DNA of 64,000 bases. It comes from Brachionus manjavacas (taxonomy: Eukaryota > Rotifera > Eurotatoria > Ploima > Brachionidae). A model generated the notes under the pieces. It did not search any database. It had not been told where the DNA came from and saw only the letters and a program-made list of their open reading frames with translations. The stretch spans positions 8,812,501 to 8,876,500 of the forward strand of contig JAHQIY010000004.1 of the NCBI GenBank assembly GCA_019054805.1, in the 5' to 3' direction. Made by a program: the position numbers and the translations under genes. Below, one piece after another: positions 47,993 to 58,164 of this stretch; within the stretch, counting starts at the first letter, position 1; the number at the start of each line of letters is the position of its first letter.

Positions 47993-48845
47993 ATGAGTGA
48001 TATCGAAAGCCAAGCTTCAAGTAATTCCGATGAATGGTTTGTTTTGAAGCAAGGAATTCACAAGATGGAAATTGATGAATTCATCCAAAAAGAATTGCCT
48101 CCGTCGATCGCCTATCAGACAAACCATTCAACGTATTGCTTATTTTGTGTTGATTTTTTAAACAGACACAAAGCAAAGACACAATTAAGAAAATGTAAAT
48201 CGTGCCAAGTTAAATACAGTATAAAATACTGTGCAATAAAAAATATTGGATCAATTTCACAAAAACTTGATCACTTGAAATACAATTGAAAGATGGCAAC
48301 AAAATCCAGAGTTAAATGAGTTTATAAAATATTTTACATCTCAATGGATTAATAGTCAGTGGGTAAATTGGAAGCTTTTTTCGCGTCCTATAGGTTTTTC
48401 AACGACGAATAACAACACAGAGGGTTTTAATAAAATTTTTAAACAAATTTACACTAATTATGAGCGCACCAATGTATTGGGTGCTTGTAAATTGTTCGAA
48501 AAAATGTTGACTGATTTAAGTAAATCCCAAGATTCTTTCGAACTTAAGCATAAAAGAGATAATATCCCAATAATAGAAGCTGATAAGCTATCTTTAAGTG
48601 ATTTTCAATTTATAAGTTCAAGCTCTGCCAATCGAATTCTTAATGGTCAAGTTTCTTGTCAAGTTTATTTAGAACCTAAATATTGTTCGTGTAAATACTT
48701 TTTAGAATTTGGTATTTGCAAACATTATATAGCCTTATGCAAATTAAGTAATAAAGAATTTGATGAAGCTGATCGTGAGTTTGCCAAACTTAAGAAAAAA
48801 GGTAGACCACCAAAATCAAATAATGGTGCTTTAAATAAAGACTAA
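47993..48845 (+). pseudogene. MULE transposase remnant lacking the catalytic core
   Basis: The first frame (47993-48289) starts MSDIESQ and has Cys pairs CLFC and CKSC of a zinc-finger type. After a one-base shift at about 48288 the next frame reads WQQNPELNEFIKYF, QWINSQWVNWKLFSRP and TTNNNTEGFNK, the post-catalytic block of Mutator-like transposases. CSCKYFLEFGICKH follows, a SWIM zinc finger (CxC-x8-CxH), and the frame ends at 48845 after a KKKGRPPKS hook-like basic motif. The DDE core that should lie between the two parts is absent, so this is an internally deleted, non-autonomous copy. Confidence 0.8.
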
Positions 48846-49085
48846 TTTGTATAATTTGTTTGTTTAAATTACAGAAATTATTATTTATTAAAGATTTATT
48901 TTTTATATCAAACATTTATTTTTTATATTAAAAAAAAATTTTTTTTATTTACAAATAAAAGTATTTATTTAAAAAAATAATTAGTTTATAACACCTTTTT
49001 TTTTGTTTAATTGTAGTGCAAAACTATTTAAAACTATATTATTTTTGTTTAGGAAAAAATAATTCTTATTTAACTTAATTGTTAT

Positions 49086-50284
49086 CTCTTTTGTATTTTG
49101 ATATTAATTTAAGTGTAAAATTTGATAAAAATTTAATTAGAGAGTTTTTGGAAAGTTTGAATCAAAAAATTTTTAACTCGTTATTTTTTTAGATAATAAA
49201 ACCTAAATTAATTTTTTAATCTAAATTTAATTTTTAAAAATAAAAAATTGCAATCGTTTTCAGCCAACTTTTAATTCAAAGGGTTTTTAAAAAAGCTATA
49301 TTAATTTAATTTTAAATATTCAATTAAAAATACTTATTCTTTTTCTTAAGTAAAAAAATTGTTAATTATTTTTTTGATGTTAGCCCCTTAAAGATATCAA
49401 CTGGTATTATTAGCTTTTTTCCAAAGAGAAAAATAAGCCAACATCTAGCGATTTGTTTTTTAAATCCATACTTTTTTGTTTGTGAGAAAACAAACCAACT
49501 AATTTGGTTGGATTTGTTAAGCCATCAAGTGAGACTAAATTAAAAATTTTTAAGCAAACATCTAGTGTGTGCTGTTCAGTAAATCGTCTAAAGAAATTTT
49601 TTTTTAATTTTCATCTAATTCTATTTTAACTTAGCAACACAGTGTTGGTCAGACTCAGACAGTAAGGGATATCCATACAATTTTTGCTTAGAATTAAGTT
49701 TATGGAATGCTTTAAAAAATTCACAGTGGGGTGCTTAACTAAACCTCGAAAAATGATGCATCACTTTCGGATAGAAAAAAAATTTCAAATAAATTTTTTA
49801 TTGTATTTCTATTAAATTATTTTGAACATTTAGGGAACCATGTCTGTCACTAAATTTTTTACCATTTTCAATGAGTGCGTGAGAAAAAATTAGTTGTTTG
49901 ATTTTAAACAATTTAGCTTCAGAGCTACGACAGCTAACACCAAATTAAAAGATGAACAAATAGATCGTCAAATATGACGTCGATGATATGATTATTTTTT
50001 AACTATTTGGAAACAGCAATGTTTTGTCATGCGAGTATTATTGGATAGTTTAAAAGATAGAGTGTGCTATAAAAAAGAATAATGAATTTAATTGATTAAT
50101 TGATAATCGATTACAACTTAGTAATTGATCCATCCTATATTTTGTCTTAATTCCCATAAAATGATTCCTTCTTTTTTTGACAGTAATATTAGGGGTTAGG
50201 TTCTGGTTAGGTTCAATTTTAGTTTAAAACTCATTAACATATTTAAAAAAAAAAATTTGTCAGTGAAAAGCTTCATATTGACTT
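49086..50284. other. AT-rich intergenic DNA
   Basis: No gene supported. 49881-49980 is a dispersed repeat also present inverted at 63764-63863. 50190-50215 has GGTTAGGTT-like words without tandem register. Confidence 0.45.
49881..49980 (+). repeat. Dispersed 100-bp repeat (copy 1)
   Basis: Contains TTAGCTTCAGAGCTACGACA and GATCGTCAAATATGACGTC; the complement occurs at 63764-63863 with only a few differences. Confidence 0.85.
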
Positions 50285-50440
50285 TTTTCTAATTACAAGT
50301 GATTGCATTTGACCAAGAAAAACAAGTAATTTGTAGTCTTACTTTTTTCCGGTTTCTTTGGTGAAGTATTTTCTTGGCAAATAAGTGAGTTCACCTTATC
50401 ACTAAAAGTTTGTTTTCAATAATCAACAAAAAATATTCGG
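50285..50440 (+). repeat. Duplicated segment preserving the empty site of the LTR element
   Basis: This stretch matches 52165-52245 joined to 55833-55890. At the join it reads GGTGAAGTATTTTCTTGG, with a single GTAT, whereas the other copy has GTAT on both sides of the LTR element. It is a natural pre-insertion control. Confidence 0.85.
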
Positions 50441-50639
50441 TGGTAATCCTTTGAATTTATATAGAAAAAAAATTAAAATTAATTTAAACTGTCATTATTT
50501 GAAAGAAAATTGGTGGATTTATTTGTTTTAACTTTCAGTTGCCTAAAGTAAATTTATTTAAGAAATAATTTTTAATAAATTTTTCAATTTAAGGCTCTTT
50601 TTTTTTCCTTTAACCTTTTTTTAGGTAAAATTCAAAAAA

Positions 50640-51095
50640 GAAAATAAAACTGATGGCCTTGATAAGAAATCAAACAATCTGAAATGATCAAATAGGAAAA
50701 TTTTAAAGATTCAGAGACACTTTATGATGGTTCATTTGTTTTTCTTATTTCAAAAGATCAATGCAAAGATAAAAATTATTAATTAAATACTATGAATCCG
50801 AATGCGTATCAAACGAGAAATTAGACTCGAGCATAAATGTTCTTTTTTCATGAACAATGAGTCAATTGTAAAGCACTTTGGACAATTGGTAGTTGCTATT
50901 TCTTTGAGACAGAATAACGCTATTTAACATGAAAAAAAAACGCATTTTTTTAAAACTTTTTAATTATGTTTTAGATAGAGAAATATATATTTAGATGCGA
51001 TGATGATGATTAAAGTGGATATTTTGGTGCTTTTGATGGATATGATAGTGGTGATCAGTACATGATGGGCTATGGCAATTATAACTCTTAATATT
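50640..51095 (+). pseudogene. Decayed relative of the coiled-coil gene at 57485
   Basis: 50690-50930 matches 57655-57930 in both DNA and broken reading frames (ENFKDSETLYD, then SNGEFVKHFGQLVV-like words) with stops and small indels. After an acceptor-like GTTTTAG a second piece at 50970-51095 encodes an Asp/Tyr/Gly-rich tail ending QYMMGYGNYNS, similar in flavour to the tails of the LRR genes (YMMDYEY). The mixture suggests exon shuffling or shared tail exons, but the DNA is too decayed to be sure. Confidence 0.55.
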
Positions 51096-51544
51096 GATTT
51101 CTGTAAATTTTTATCTTTAATTTATTCCGAAAGAATTATTTTCTCTTAATCCAAAAAAAAAGCTTAATCTGTCAGTAATTTTTTAAATAATTTCTATTTT
51201 AAAAATCAATTACTGACTTGGTTTTTAAGTATTAAATCTATCAAAGAAACTTATCAAACTAAATTTTATAAAAAAATTTCATTAAAAATTCTTTCCCACG
51301 CAATATTTAATAGAACATGTGTAAATTTTTTTTTAAATTTTGTCAAATCATTTGTACTTTGTATAGATTGAAATTTTTTTAATCTGCCATCAGACTATTT
51401 GTAAAACAAAGTGCTTACTCAAATCTGTGATGTCTTAATTTTACTTTTTGACTTTTTACTTAATCATGTGATTTTTTATAAGACTCTTTTTATCAATAAT
51501 TTTAAAACTGTTTGTACATATTTACAGTTATACACATTTTTACA

Positions 51545-51791
51545 TAGTTAAAATAGACAAATTAAACAGCATCATGATGAGCCAATTGACATATTTGTGA
51601 GTCGATTACGGGAATCGGCTTCTGGCTGTGACTTTCAAAATCAGGACGAAGAAATATTATCTCAAATAATGGAAAACACTTGCTCAAACAACCTTAAAAC
51701 TCAGTTAATTCTTGTCGAAAATCTCACTCTTAAAGATGCTTTGCGCTTTGGTTTTAAAATGTTGATTAAAATTACTTTGCATGATTTATAA
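51545..51791 (+). pseudogene. Ty3/gypsy-type Gag fragment
   Basis: Reads KQHHDEPIDIFVSRLRESAS, CDFQNQDEEILSQIM and LTLKDALRFGFKM. F-x-x-RLR-x-x-A-x-x-C-x-F followed by a LTL-x-x-AL block is the conserved end of the capsid domain in Ty3/gypsy (Mag-type) elements. No zinc knuckle or pol follows, so it is a fragment. Confidence 0.7.
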
Positions 51792-51949
51792 GATTTCACA
51801 TTTAAATATTTGTTAAATTTTTAAAGAAGGAGCGTATGCTCGAACAGAAAACAAAAAAATAATAATAATGATTAATTTTTAAAAGTAGAAGATTGATTTG
51901 TCTTAATTAAAAAAAAAACAAAACTCTTCTCTCTTTTAATCTCCATTTT

Positions 51950-52065
51950 CTTAAATTCTCATTTTGAGGATTCCCTGGAAGAGCTGCTGTTCCTAGCGAC
52001 TACGCTTCTGTTCCTAGCGGCATTAGGTATCTCTCCAGGCAATCCCCTTGAAAATCTTAATAACA
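51950..52065. other. Short GC-richer insert
   Basis: Contains two copies of a CTGTTCCTAGCG unit and outer GGATT/AATCC complementarity. No identity recognised; probably a repeat fragment. Confidence 0.3.
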
Positions 52066-52245
52066 CCCACTAGAATACTCTAGGCTTGTTTGAAAGTCAA
52101 ACATTACATTATTAGTGGAATTAAAAAAAAAATTTAAATTAAATACATCTAAATATCTTTTATCTCATTACAAGTGATTGAATTTGACAAAGATAAACAA
52201 GTATTTTGTAGTTTTACTTTTTTTCTGATTTCTTTGGTGAAGTAT

Positions 52246-52499
52246 TGTAATATTTATGGATCTGCTGATAGACTTTTTTTTTCACCAGTCAGATTTCTCA
52301 AGTCCTATTCTAGACTCGAGGGTTTCGAATCAAAACAAAAAGGTTTTTTAATACCTTTTTTGGGACACGAGGTCCGAATCCAAAACAAAACCAAATTATA
52401 TATAATCTAAACTATAAACTTCTGAAAAAACTAATAATTGTGCATGTGAATACAAGCTTCAAGTTGTGCAGAACAAACTTCTTTTTTGAGACGTCTACA
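52246..52499 (-). repeat. 3' LTR of the element
   Basis: Direct repeat of 55613-55832 with a few substitutions and an extra ~40 bases near 52340-52385. It begins TGTAATATTTATGG and ends GACGTCTACA as read on the plus strand. Confidence 0.93.
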
Positions 52500-52523
52500 C
52501 AACTTACCCTTAAAAAACAAAAT

Positions 52524-53180
52524 CTATGGTGGGACGTCCTCGTCGCTGTCCAATCTAAGTGCCAACCGCTTCCTACTCTTCTCTTTCTCCTCTTGGATTT
52601 TCTTCAATGGCCAATCCATCATGTGAATCTTCATGCCGAACCTCATTCGGCTTGGGTCGAGCTCACAGAGATCTTCAAGTGCAGCCTTCCTTGACTGCCA
52701 AGCACCAAGTTTTTTTCTCTTGCCGTGATTGAAGATGTCTTCCTCGTTGGTGTTAGTGCCCTGAACCGTTTTTACTGTTGGTCCATTTGCTAGGCTTGCC
52801 TCCCTCTCAATCTTTTCCTTTCTCCACATAGCTCTTGCTTCTTTTTGGTCGCCAATGTTGCGCTCCATCCATCTTTCGTGGACCTTCTCCTGTTCTTTTT
52901 ACATTCTTTTGAGGGGCCAGTCCGTCATTTGACTCGTGTGGTGTTTGAAGGTTAGGGTTAGGTTGGATCCAGATCGGTTATAGTTTCCATTATCACTCTA
53001 TTGGTCTGTCCTATTTCGGCCTCCTTCTGTTCGAAATCCAGTTCCAATCGATTGTTTTTGATTCACACTCGCTCCCATATTCGGTCGATCTTTTCTTTGA
53101 ATGTCTTGGCCATGTACTTGGCGTAAAAATCGTCTAGGAATTTCATACGCGAATGGCTTTTATCTTCAGGTTAGATGGTT
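52524..53180 (-). pseudogene. Gag-like helical region of the LTR element, interrupted
   Basis: The last open part (52868-52524) starts MERNIGDQKEARAMWRKEK and is highly charged. Upstream, in another frame, FLDDFYAKYMAKTFKEKID and FEQKEAEIGQTNRVIMETI read as coiled coil with stops between. The words TDWPLKRM and MDWPLKKI occur in both parts, suggesting an internal repeat. No zinc knuckle. Confidence 0.5.
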
Positions 53181-53277
53181 TCCACGAGGGGTGTCTCAAT
53201 GCTTCTTTCATATTTGTTTGAGTCTCTATACTCCTCTCGGTGGACCAGCCCGTCCTCTCTATGTAGGTCGTTTATTC

Positions 53278-53589
53278 TTACCTCGGTATGGGGGAACTCA
53301 AACTCGGCATCCAATGGTTATTCAGGTTGGTCTTGAATTGGATTCGGTGAGCTGGGTCGTACGGGTTTTTCAGACGTCCATACATTTTCTTCACGCATTT
53401 CTTGATGTTTTCTTGGTCATAAAATGCTATGAAGGCGACGGTATCGACCCTGACGTGTTCTGCCAAGAATCGAGCATATCGTATAGGTCCGATTCTTGTT
53501 CTGAGGATGTCCAAAAATTCGCGGATTGTCTCTAAGTTGAGCGAGGATGGATAGCATCGTACCATTACTTGATTGGCTTCAGCTTGCAT
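53278..53589 (-). CDS. RRM-like small ORF in the LTR element
   Basis: 103 residues. MVRCYPSSLNLETIREFLD then GPIRYARFL and DTVAFIAFYDQENIKKCVK match the beta-alpha-beta and RNP1-like pattern (aromatic-x-aromatic strand, then helix) of an RNA-recognition motif. It may be the RNA-binding part of a Gag-like protein. The frame stops at 53278 and coding-like sequence continues in another frame, so it is probably shortened. Confidence 0.5.
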   Translation of the reverse strand: MQAEANQVMVRCYPSSLNLETIREFLDILRTRIGPIRYARFLAEHVRVDTVAFIAFYDQENIKKCVKKMYGRLKNPYDPAHRIQFKTNLNNHWMPSLSSPIPR

Positions 53590-53829
53590 TCTGGTTTTTG
53601 AAGTTGAATTTAAATTTTATGAATAATTTTAGAAAAAATTATTATCGATTTGCGAAATTATGAAAATTGTGTATGAATTTTTAATTTAATTGTTGTGGGA
53701 TTTTTTTTTGACTTATGATACATTTGATTTTAATTAATTTAATATTCGTAATGTATTATTTACAATATGATTGTTCAAGGATACTGTACTTAGAATAACA
53801 AGGCGTCTTATGTTTCTTTTTGCCCGAAC

Positions 53830-54327
53830 CAATCGGGCTTCTTTCGGTTTCTTACCGGTCTATCTGGTGAGAATATGTCGTCTATTTTTTTCAAAGTCGT
53901 AAATGTTGGGTCCTCTTTCTTCTCATCACCCTGTTTGTTAATTTGGGTAATTCTGTGCTTGACTTCGGTATCATCATCGTGGGGAGTTTGTCCATTCGAT
54001 GTCAGACTTTGTAGGTCGATTCCAGGTGCTTGTTCCGGCTGCAGAAGCCCTTTTATATTTTCGATTTTTTTTGTTTCTGATCGTTCCTGATCGACTTGTT
54101 TTTTCTTGTTTTCTTAGCTCTTTCTACTATTTGTTTGGCTCTTTTCGATTGCCAAGTTCCAATTCTCTTTCCCGGATGTGAATGCTTTCTTCATTTACTT
54201 CGTTTATGGGTTGATCTGTGCTGCCGAAATGCTTTTTGAGCCTGACTCGGTTTGCTGTTATGGGACGTCCTTTGTTTTTGTACAGCGGTTTAATTATATA
54301 GTTGATGTTGTTTGAAGCGATGAACAT
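53830..54327 (-). pseudogene. Possible integrase C-terminal remnant
   Basis: The frame from 54327 reads INYIIKPLYKNKGRPITANR then VRLKKHFGS, similar in layout to the small C-terminal domain of gypsy-type integrases. It is followed in other frames by IDDIFSPDRPVRNRKKPDWF and a stop. No DDE core precedes it. Tentative. Confidence 0.4.
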
Positions 54328-54370
54328 ATCGAAGTCTTTAATTCACTGTCTGACGTCTGTTCTTTTGGGG

Positions 54371-54724
54371 TCAAATTTGTGATGGTGAAACAAATAATAT
54401 CGGTGGTGAAACAAATAATATCGGGTATGGATTGATTGCCTCAGTTTTTCGTCCGGGTTTGTCTTGGCTCAATGTGTCTGGCATTTTAAATCGCACTTGT
54501 CTACACAGGTCGACAAAAGTATTGTCCGCTCTCGGTGCAGTAGGGTTCACTTCCTCGATGAGCACTTCTTTTGGCTGACCTTCAATCCTGTTTTGGTCAT
54601 TGTGCCATTCTTTCCCTTGTTTTGTGGTCGGTGTGCTACAGCTCTTGGGTGTTCCAATATCAGACGTCTGGGTTTTTGATGTTCTGTCTGAAATTTCCGG
54701 CGATGTTTGCCTCCTTGCTTTCAT
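54371..54724 (-). CDS. Hydrophilic ORF of the LTR element
   Basis: 117 residues rich in Thr, Pro, Ser and charged residues (SPEISDRTSKTQTSDIG). Its ATG lies six bases past the stop of the preceding membrane-segment ORF, so the two may be expressed by reinitiation or represent one ORF broken by a frameshift. No domain recognised. Confidence 0.45.
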   Translation of the reverse strand: MKARRQTSPEISDRTSKTQTSDIGTPKSCSTPTTKQGKEWHNDQNRIEGQPKEVLIEEVNPTAPRADNTFVDLCRQVRFKMPDTLSQDKPGRKTEAINPYPILFVSPPILFVSPSQI

Positions 54725-54727
54725 GGA

Positions 54728-55099
54728 TCATGTCCTTGTAGTCTCTACTGCTTTTTTGATGTCCAACCTGTTGGTGTAAACATTTGAGCATATGAAGTCT
54801 TGAGGTCTAATATTGATATTTCCCATCAATTGATCGAGTCTCGCGTCGATTCTGTTGAACATATCGTCTAAAGTTTTGTTCCGACGCCTTGTTCCATACC
54901 ACGTGCTGATCACTATAATGCTGAATAATGTCGCTATGAACCCGATGTAATAATTGGTCCACGTGGTTTCCACTATCTCCAAATAGTGTTCGAACCACGC
55001 TTTTGGTACCACGACCTCTTCAAATACCTTCTTTGTTTCCCTCTGTATTCCGGACAAAGCTGTTGCTATGATCGACAGGAGTTCCAATGTTTCGTCCAT
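54728..55099 (-). CDS. Single-pass membrane ORF of the LTR element
   Basis: 123 residues with one hydrophobic span (YYIGFIATLFSIIVIST, residues ~50-67) followed by WYGTRRRNK, a stop-transfer-type basic cluster, and a helical C-terminal part (DDMFNRIDARLDQLMGN). It is the first sizeable ORF after the primer-binding site, where Gag is expected. An Env-like or membrane-targeting Gag-like role is possible but not shown. Confidence 0.5.
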   Translation of the reverse strand: MDETLELLSIIATALSGIQRETKKVFEEVVVPKAWFEHYLEIVETTWTNYYIGFIATLFSIIVISTWYGTRRRNKTLDDMFNRIDARLDQLMGNINIRPQDFICSNVYTNRLDIKKAVETTRT

Positions 55100-55596
55100 T
55101 TGAATGGCTTTTTCCTAGAGTTTTTTTTTTTTTTATACGCTGATTAAAAAGGATATGATAATAAACCTCTACACAGTTGTTTACAGTGACGTCACGTCGC
55201 TGCGTCCCTGGTCTTGTAATTTTTAAACCCAATAACAATTAAAGATTCAGTCTTTCTCTTGTTGTCTTTTCTCTCGTGTTTCCAACACTAAATCGCTCAG
55301 ATAGAAGTCTCGTCGCTGCGTCTTTAGTCTGACTGATTTCCAATTGATTTTCTTTAATTTTTTCTCCACGTGTATCGCTAAGTCTATAGTCGATTCGCCA
55401 AATCAGATCACCCTTATTTGGTTTCCTACACGTGTATTCAGTCTTGCACAACTTCTTTGATTGTAAGATGTCTCGTGGCTGCGTCCCTAGTCTACACAAA
55501 TCCACTCGCTTCTTCAGCAAACTAACCTACACTACCACCTGAGTTCTTTCTGTCTCGTGAGTTCGTTCCGAACGTTTACTGTTCGTAAACTGTTCA

Positions 55597-55611
55597 GCAA
55601 ATTGGGCACCA
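55597..55611 (-). promoter_or_regulatory. tRNA primer-binding site
   Basis: TGGTGCCCAATTTGC on the minus strand, one base inside the 5' LTR. TGG pairs with the CCA end of a tRNA and GTGCCC fits an acceptor stem; the tRNA species is not determined. Confidence 0.7.
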
Positions 55612-55612
55612 C

Positions 55613-55832
55613 TGTAATATTTATGGATCTGCTGATAGACTCTTTTTTTCACCAGTCAGATTTCTCAAGTCCTATTCTGGACTCGAGGGTTTCGGATCAA
55701 AACAAAAATATTAACAAACAAAACTAAATTATATATAAACTAAACTATAAACTTCTGAAAAAACTAATAATTGTGCATGTGAATACAAGCTTCAAGTTGT
55801 GCAAAACAAACTTCTTTTTTGAGACGTCTACA
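55613..55832 (-). repeat. 5' LTR of the element
   Basis: Direct repeat of 52246-52499. On the coding (minus) strand it begins TGTAGACGTCTC and ends AATATTACA, next to the primer-binding site. Confidence 0.93.
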
Positions 55833-55899
55833 GTATTTTCTTGACAAACAAGTGGGTTCACCTTATCAATAAAAATTTTGTATTCAATAATCATAAAAA

Positions 55900-57484
55900 A
55901 TTGAACCAAATGGAGTAATCAGCCAATTCGGCAATAAAATATACAAATTAAATAATTCAGATTAACCTATCCTTAGATTAAACCGAATTTTAAAGGCAAT
56001 TATTTTTATTACAATTATTATTATTTAATTATTATTACGAAAAATTAAATACATTAATCAATTTCTTTCTTGGTTATTTTGTTTTGAATAGGATCTAGTC
56101 AAAGTTGTCAGGTTTGATTCAAAAACACAGTCGTCCTCATCATCTGAGTCTAAAAATTTTTTTTTCGGATCGTTTACTTCTTGTCCTTCTTCTTGTTAGA
56201 AATTAAATATTAATTTCTGAAAGATTTGATTTAATTTAATTAATAATTTTTCAGCGGAAAAAATATAATAAAAAGCAAAAAAGAAAGAATTAAACTAACG
56301 AATTAGATAAATTAAATAATAAAATTAATGATAAACGCTAATTTTGATTTAAATAAATTAATAAAATTTTTTGTTAGTACAAATTTTAAATTTATTTACG
56401 TTTAAACAACTCTTTAAACAGTCTTTTTTAAAATAAAAATTTTATTTTTTATGAATTTAAGCAAAATTATAAAATTTTTGTCAACTTTTGTTTAAGAAAA
56501 TTTACAATATATAATTCCTCTGAAAAATTCTATGATCAACTTTCTGTGAATTACTTTTTCTTTATTTTATCCCTTCAAAAAATTTAAATGAAAATAATTC
56601 ATATTATTCTATGATTCATATTCTATAAATTGAACATTCACCATATCTTTTTCTAACTATTGTATTTTTTTCCACAAAAAAAATTTATGTTTCTAGAATG
56701 CATTTTCATCCATAAAAAAATTGTTAAACATTCGAAAAATGTTTCATGATTTAAAAGTATGCTCAAAAATCAAAAGTCACTTATACATAAACAATTATAG
56801 AAAATTATATATATTTTTATCTGAAGTTAAAATTAAAATCGTTATTAATGTTTTTAAATTTTTAAATAAAAAATTTAACTTTGTCTTGTCCGAAAAGAAT
56901 AAATTAAAGATTAATTAAAAAAAAAATTAAAATAATAAACATCTTATGTTTAATTTAATGTTAATAAAAAAAAAAGCTAATTTCATTGTTTTTTATTAAG
57001 ATCCTAATCAATTAAATTTTGATAATTTGATGATGATCATAAACTTCAACTTCCCTTTTGAATTAAATATTCTTTTACATTTTTGATGAAAATTTACGAT
57101 TAATTACAGAATTTTACCAAAAATTCAGTTAATTAAACATTTTATTAAATATTATAATAAATCAAAGATATAAAAAAATTGAAGATAAATTTTGAAATTC
57201 TTTTTGGACTTGTAGGATTTTTATTTTTATATAAATTATAATCAAATTTTTTTAAAATTATTTTTTATAATCAATTTTGTATTGTAAACACATATCCATA
57301 GATTCAAATGAGATATAAAAAAAAATTTCTTTAATGTTTTGCATTTTAAAATCTTCTATTAGACTTTTTGTAAAACAAGATGCTTAAATTTTTAATTTAT
57401 TTTAATTTTTAAAAAAATTTCAAACTTTCAAAAAACAATTTCTTTCCAAATTAAAATTAGAAAAACAATTAAAATTTAAAGAAA
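55900..57484. other. AT-rich intergenic DNA
   Basis: No supported gene. 56090-56200 is slightly richer but has stops in all frames. The 65-codon frame at 56721 is low-complexity. Confidence 0.45.
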
Positions 57485-58164
57485 ATGAGCAAACAACGAG
57501 AAGAAATAATAGATTATTACTCTAATTTAATCAATGAAATTGATATTATTTGTGAGAAGGCAATTTTGTTCTTCAAAACAGAATATGTTGTTACTGAGAT
57601 CCAAGCCAATCGTGAAAAAATTATTTCAAAAATCAAACAAACTGAAATGAGCAAATTGGAAAATTTTAAAGATTCAGAAACACTTTATGATGACACATTT
57701 GCTTTTTTTATTTCAAATGATCAATCCAAAGGTAAATCAAATAATCCTTTCCAATTTCGTCAAAATTTATTGTCTAAATACAATGAATCAGATCAGGCAT
57801 CAGACGAGAAACTAGACTTGAACAATAATGGTCCTTTTTCATGGACAATGAGCCAAAAAAAGGGTGAAAAATTCGAATTTGTAAAGCACTTTGGACAATT
57901 AGTAGTTGCAAGTTCTTTGGAAGAGAATATTGTCAAAAAACTAATGTGAGTAAAATTAAATAATTTTTTAAAATTGCCAAATTTAAATTCATGGTCGAAT
58001 TTCAATGATCACGATCAAAATAATTGTTTTGAATAATTTTTAATCATAATATTAAATACAGAGATTTACCAACTAGGCAAACCAATTTTGACCAAAATAA
58101 GTGTTATTTCTTATCTTCACACAAAAAATGTTTGCACAGTTTTACATATGAAAAAATTGATTAA
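57485..58164 (+). CDS. Coiled-coil protein, two exons, related to the TRIM-like genes
   Basis: Exon 1 (57485-57945) starts MSKQREEIIDYYSNLINEID; a 116-base intron (57946-58061, GTGAGT...ACAG) joins in phase to exon 2 (58062-58164), giving 187 residues. Residues 1-60 are helical (AILFFKTEYVVTEIQANREK), then a Ser/Asp-rich linker, then SWTMSQKKGEKFEFVKHFGQ. There is no RING. The helix-then-beta order recalls the middle of the genes at 15859 and 20693. Exon 2 (ending SFTYEKID) is supported only by splice signals and frame. A dead copy is at 50640. Confidence 0.6.

Larger units (their letters stand above)
45068..49085. mobile_element. Possible outer terminal inverted repeats of a MULE-like element
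   Basis: CAATTAAGTTAAACAAAAAT (45068 on) resembles the complement of 49030-49085, with about 50 bases alignable including TTTTTTC and TAAACAAAAA blocks. This would enclose both the 45172-47880 element and the MULE remnant. The match is in AT-rich DNA and could be partly chance; no clear target duplication is visible. Confidence 0.4.
52246..55832 (-). mobile_element. GC-rich LTR retroelement lacking pol (3.6 kb)
   Basis: Two LTRs (52246-52499 and 55613-55832) start TG and end CA, flanked by a 4-base duplication GTAT (52242-52245 and 55833-55836). The minus-strand primer-binding site TGGTGCCCAATTTGC (55611-55597) and the order of open frames show it is transcribed on the minus strand. The interior is close to half G+C, against about a quarter around it. 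No reverse transcriptase, protease or integrase catalytic core is present. Several frames are interrupted, so it is a non-autonomous and decaying element. Confidence 0.92.

Noticed and set aside
53101..54181. Plus-strand frames in the LTR element
   Set aside because: The primer-binding site and better protein texture are on the minus strand; these are shadows in GC-rich DNA.
56721..56918. 65-codon plus-strand frame
   Set aside because: Chance frame in AT-rich DNA; no relatives or domain visible.
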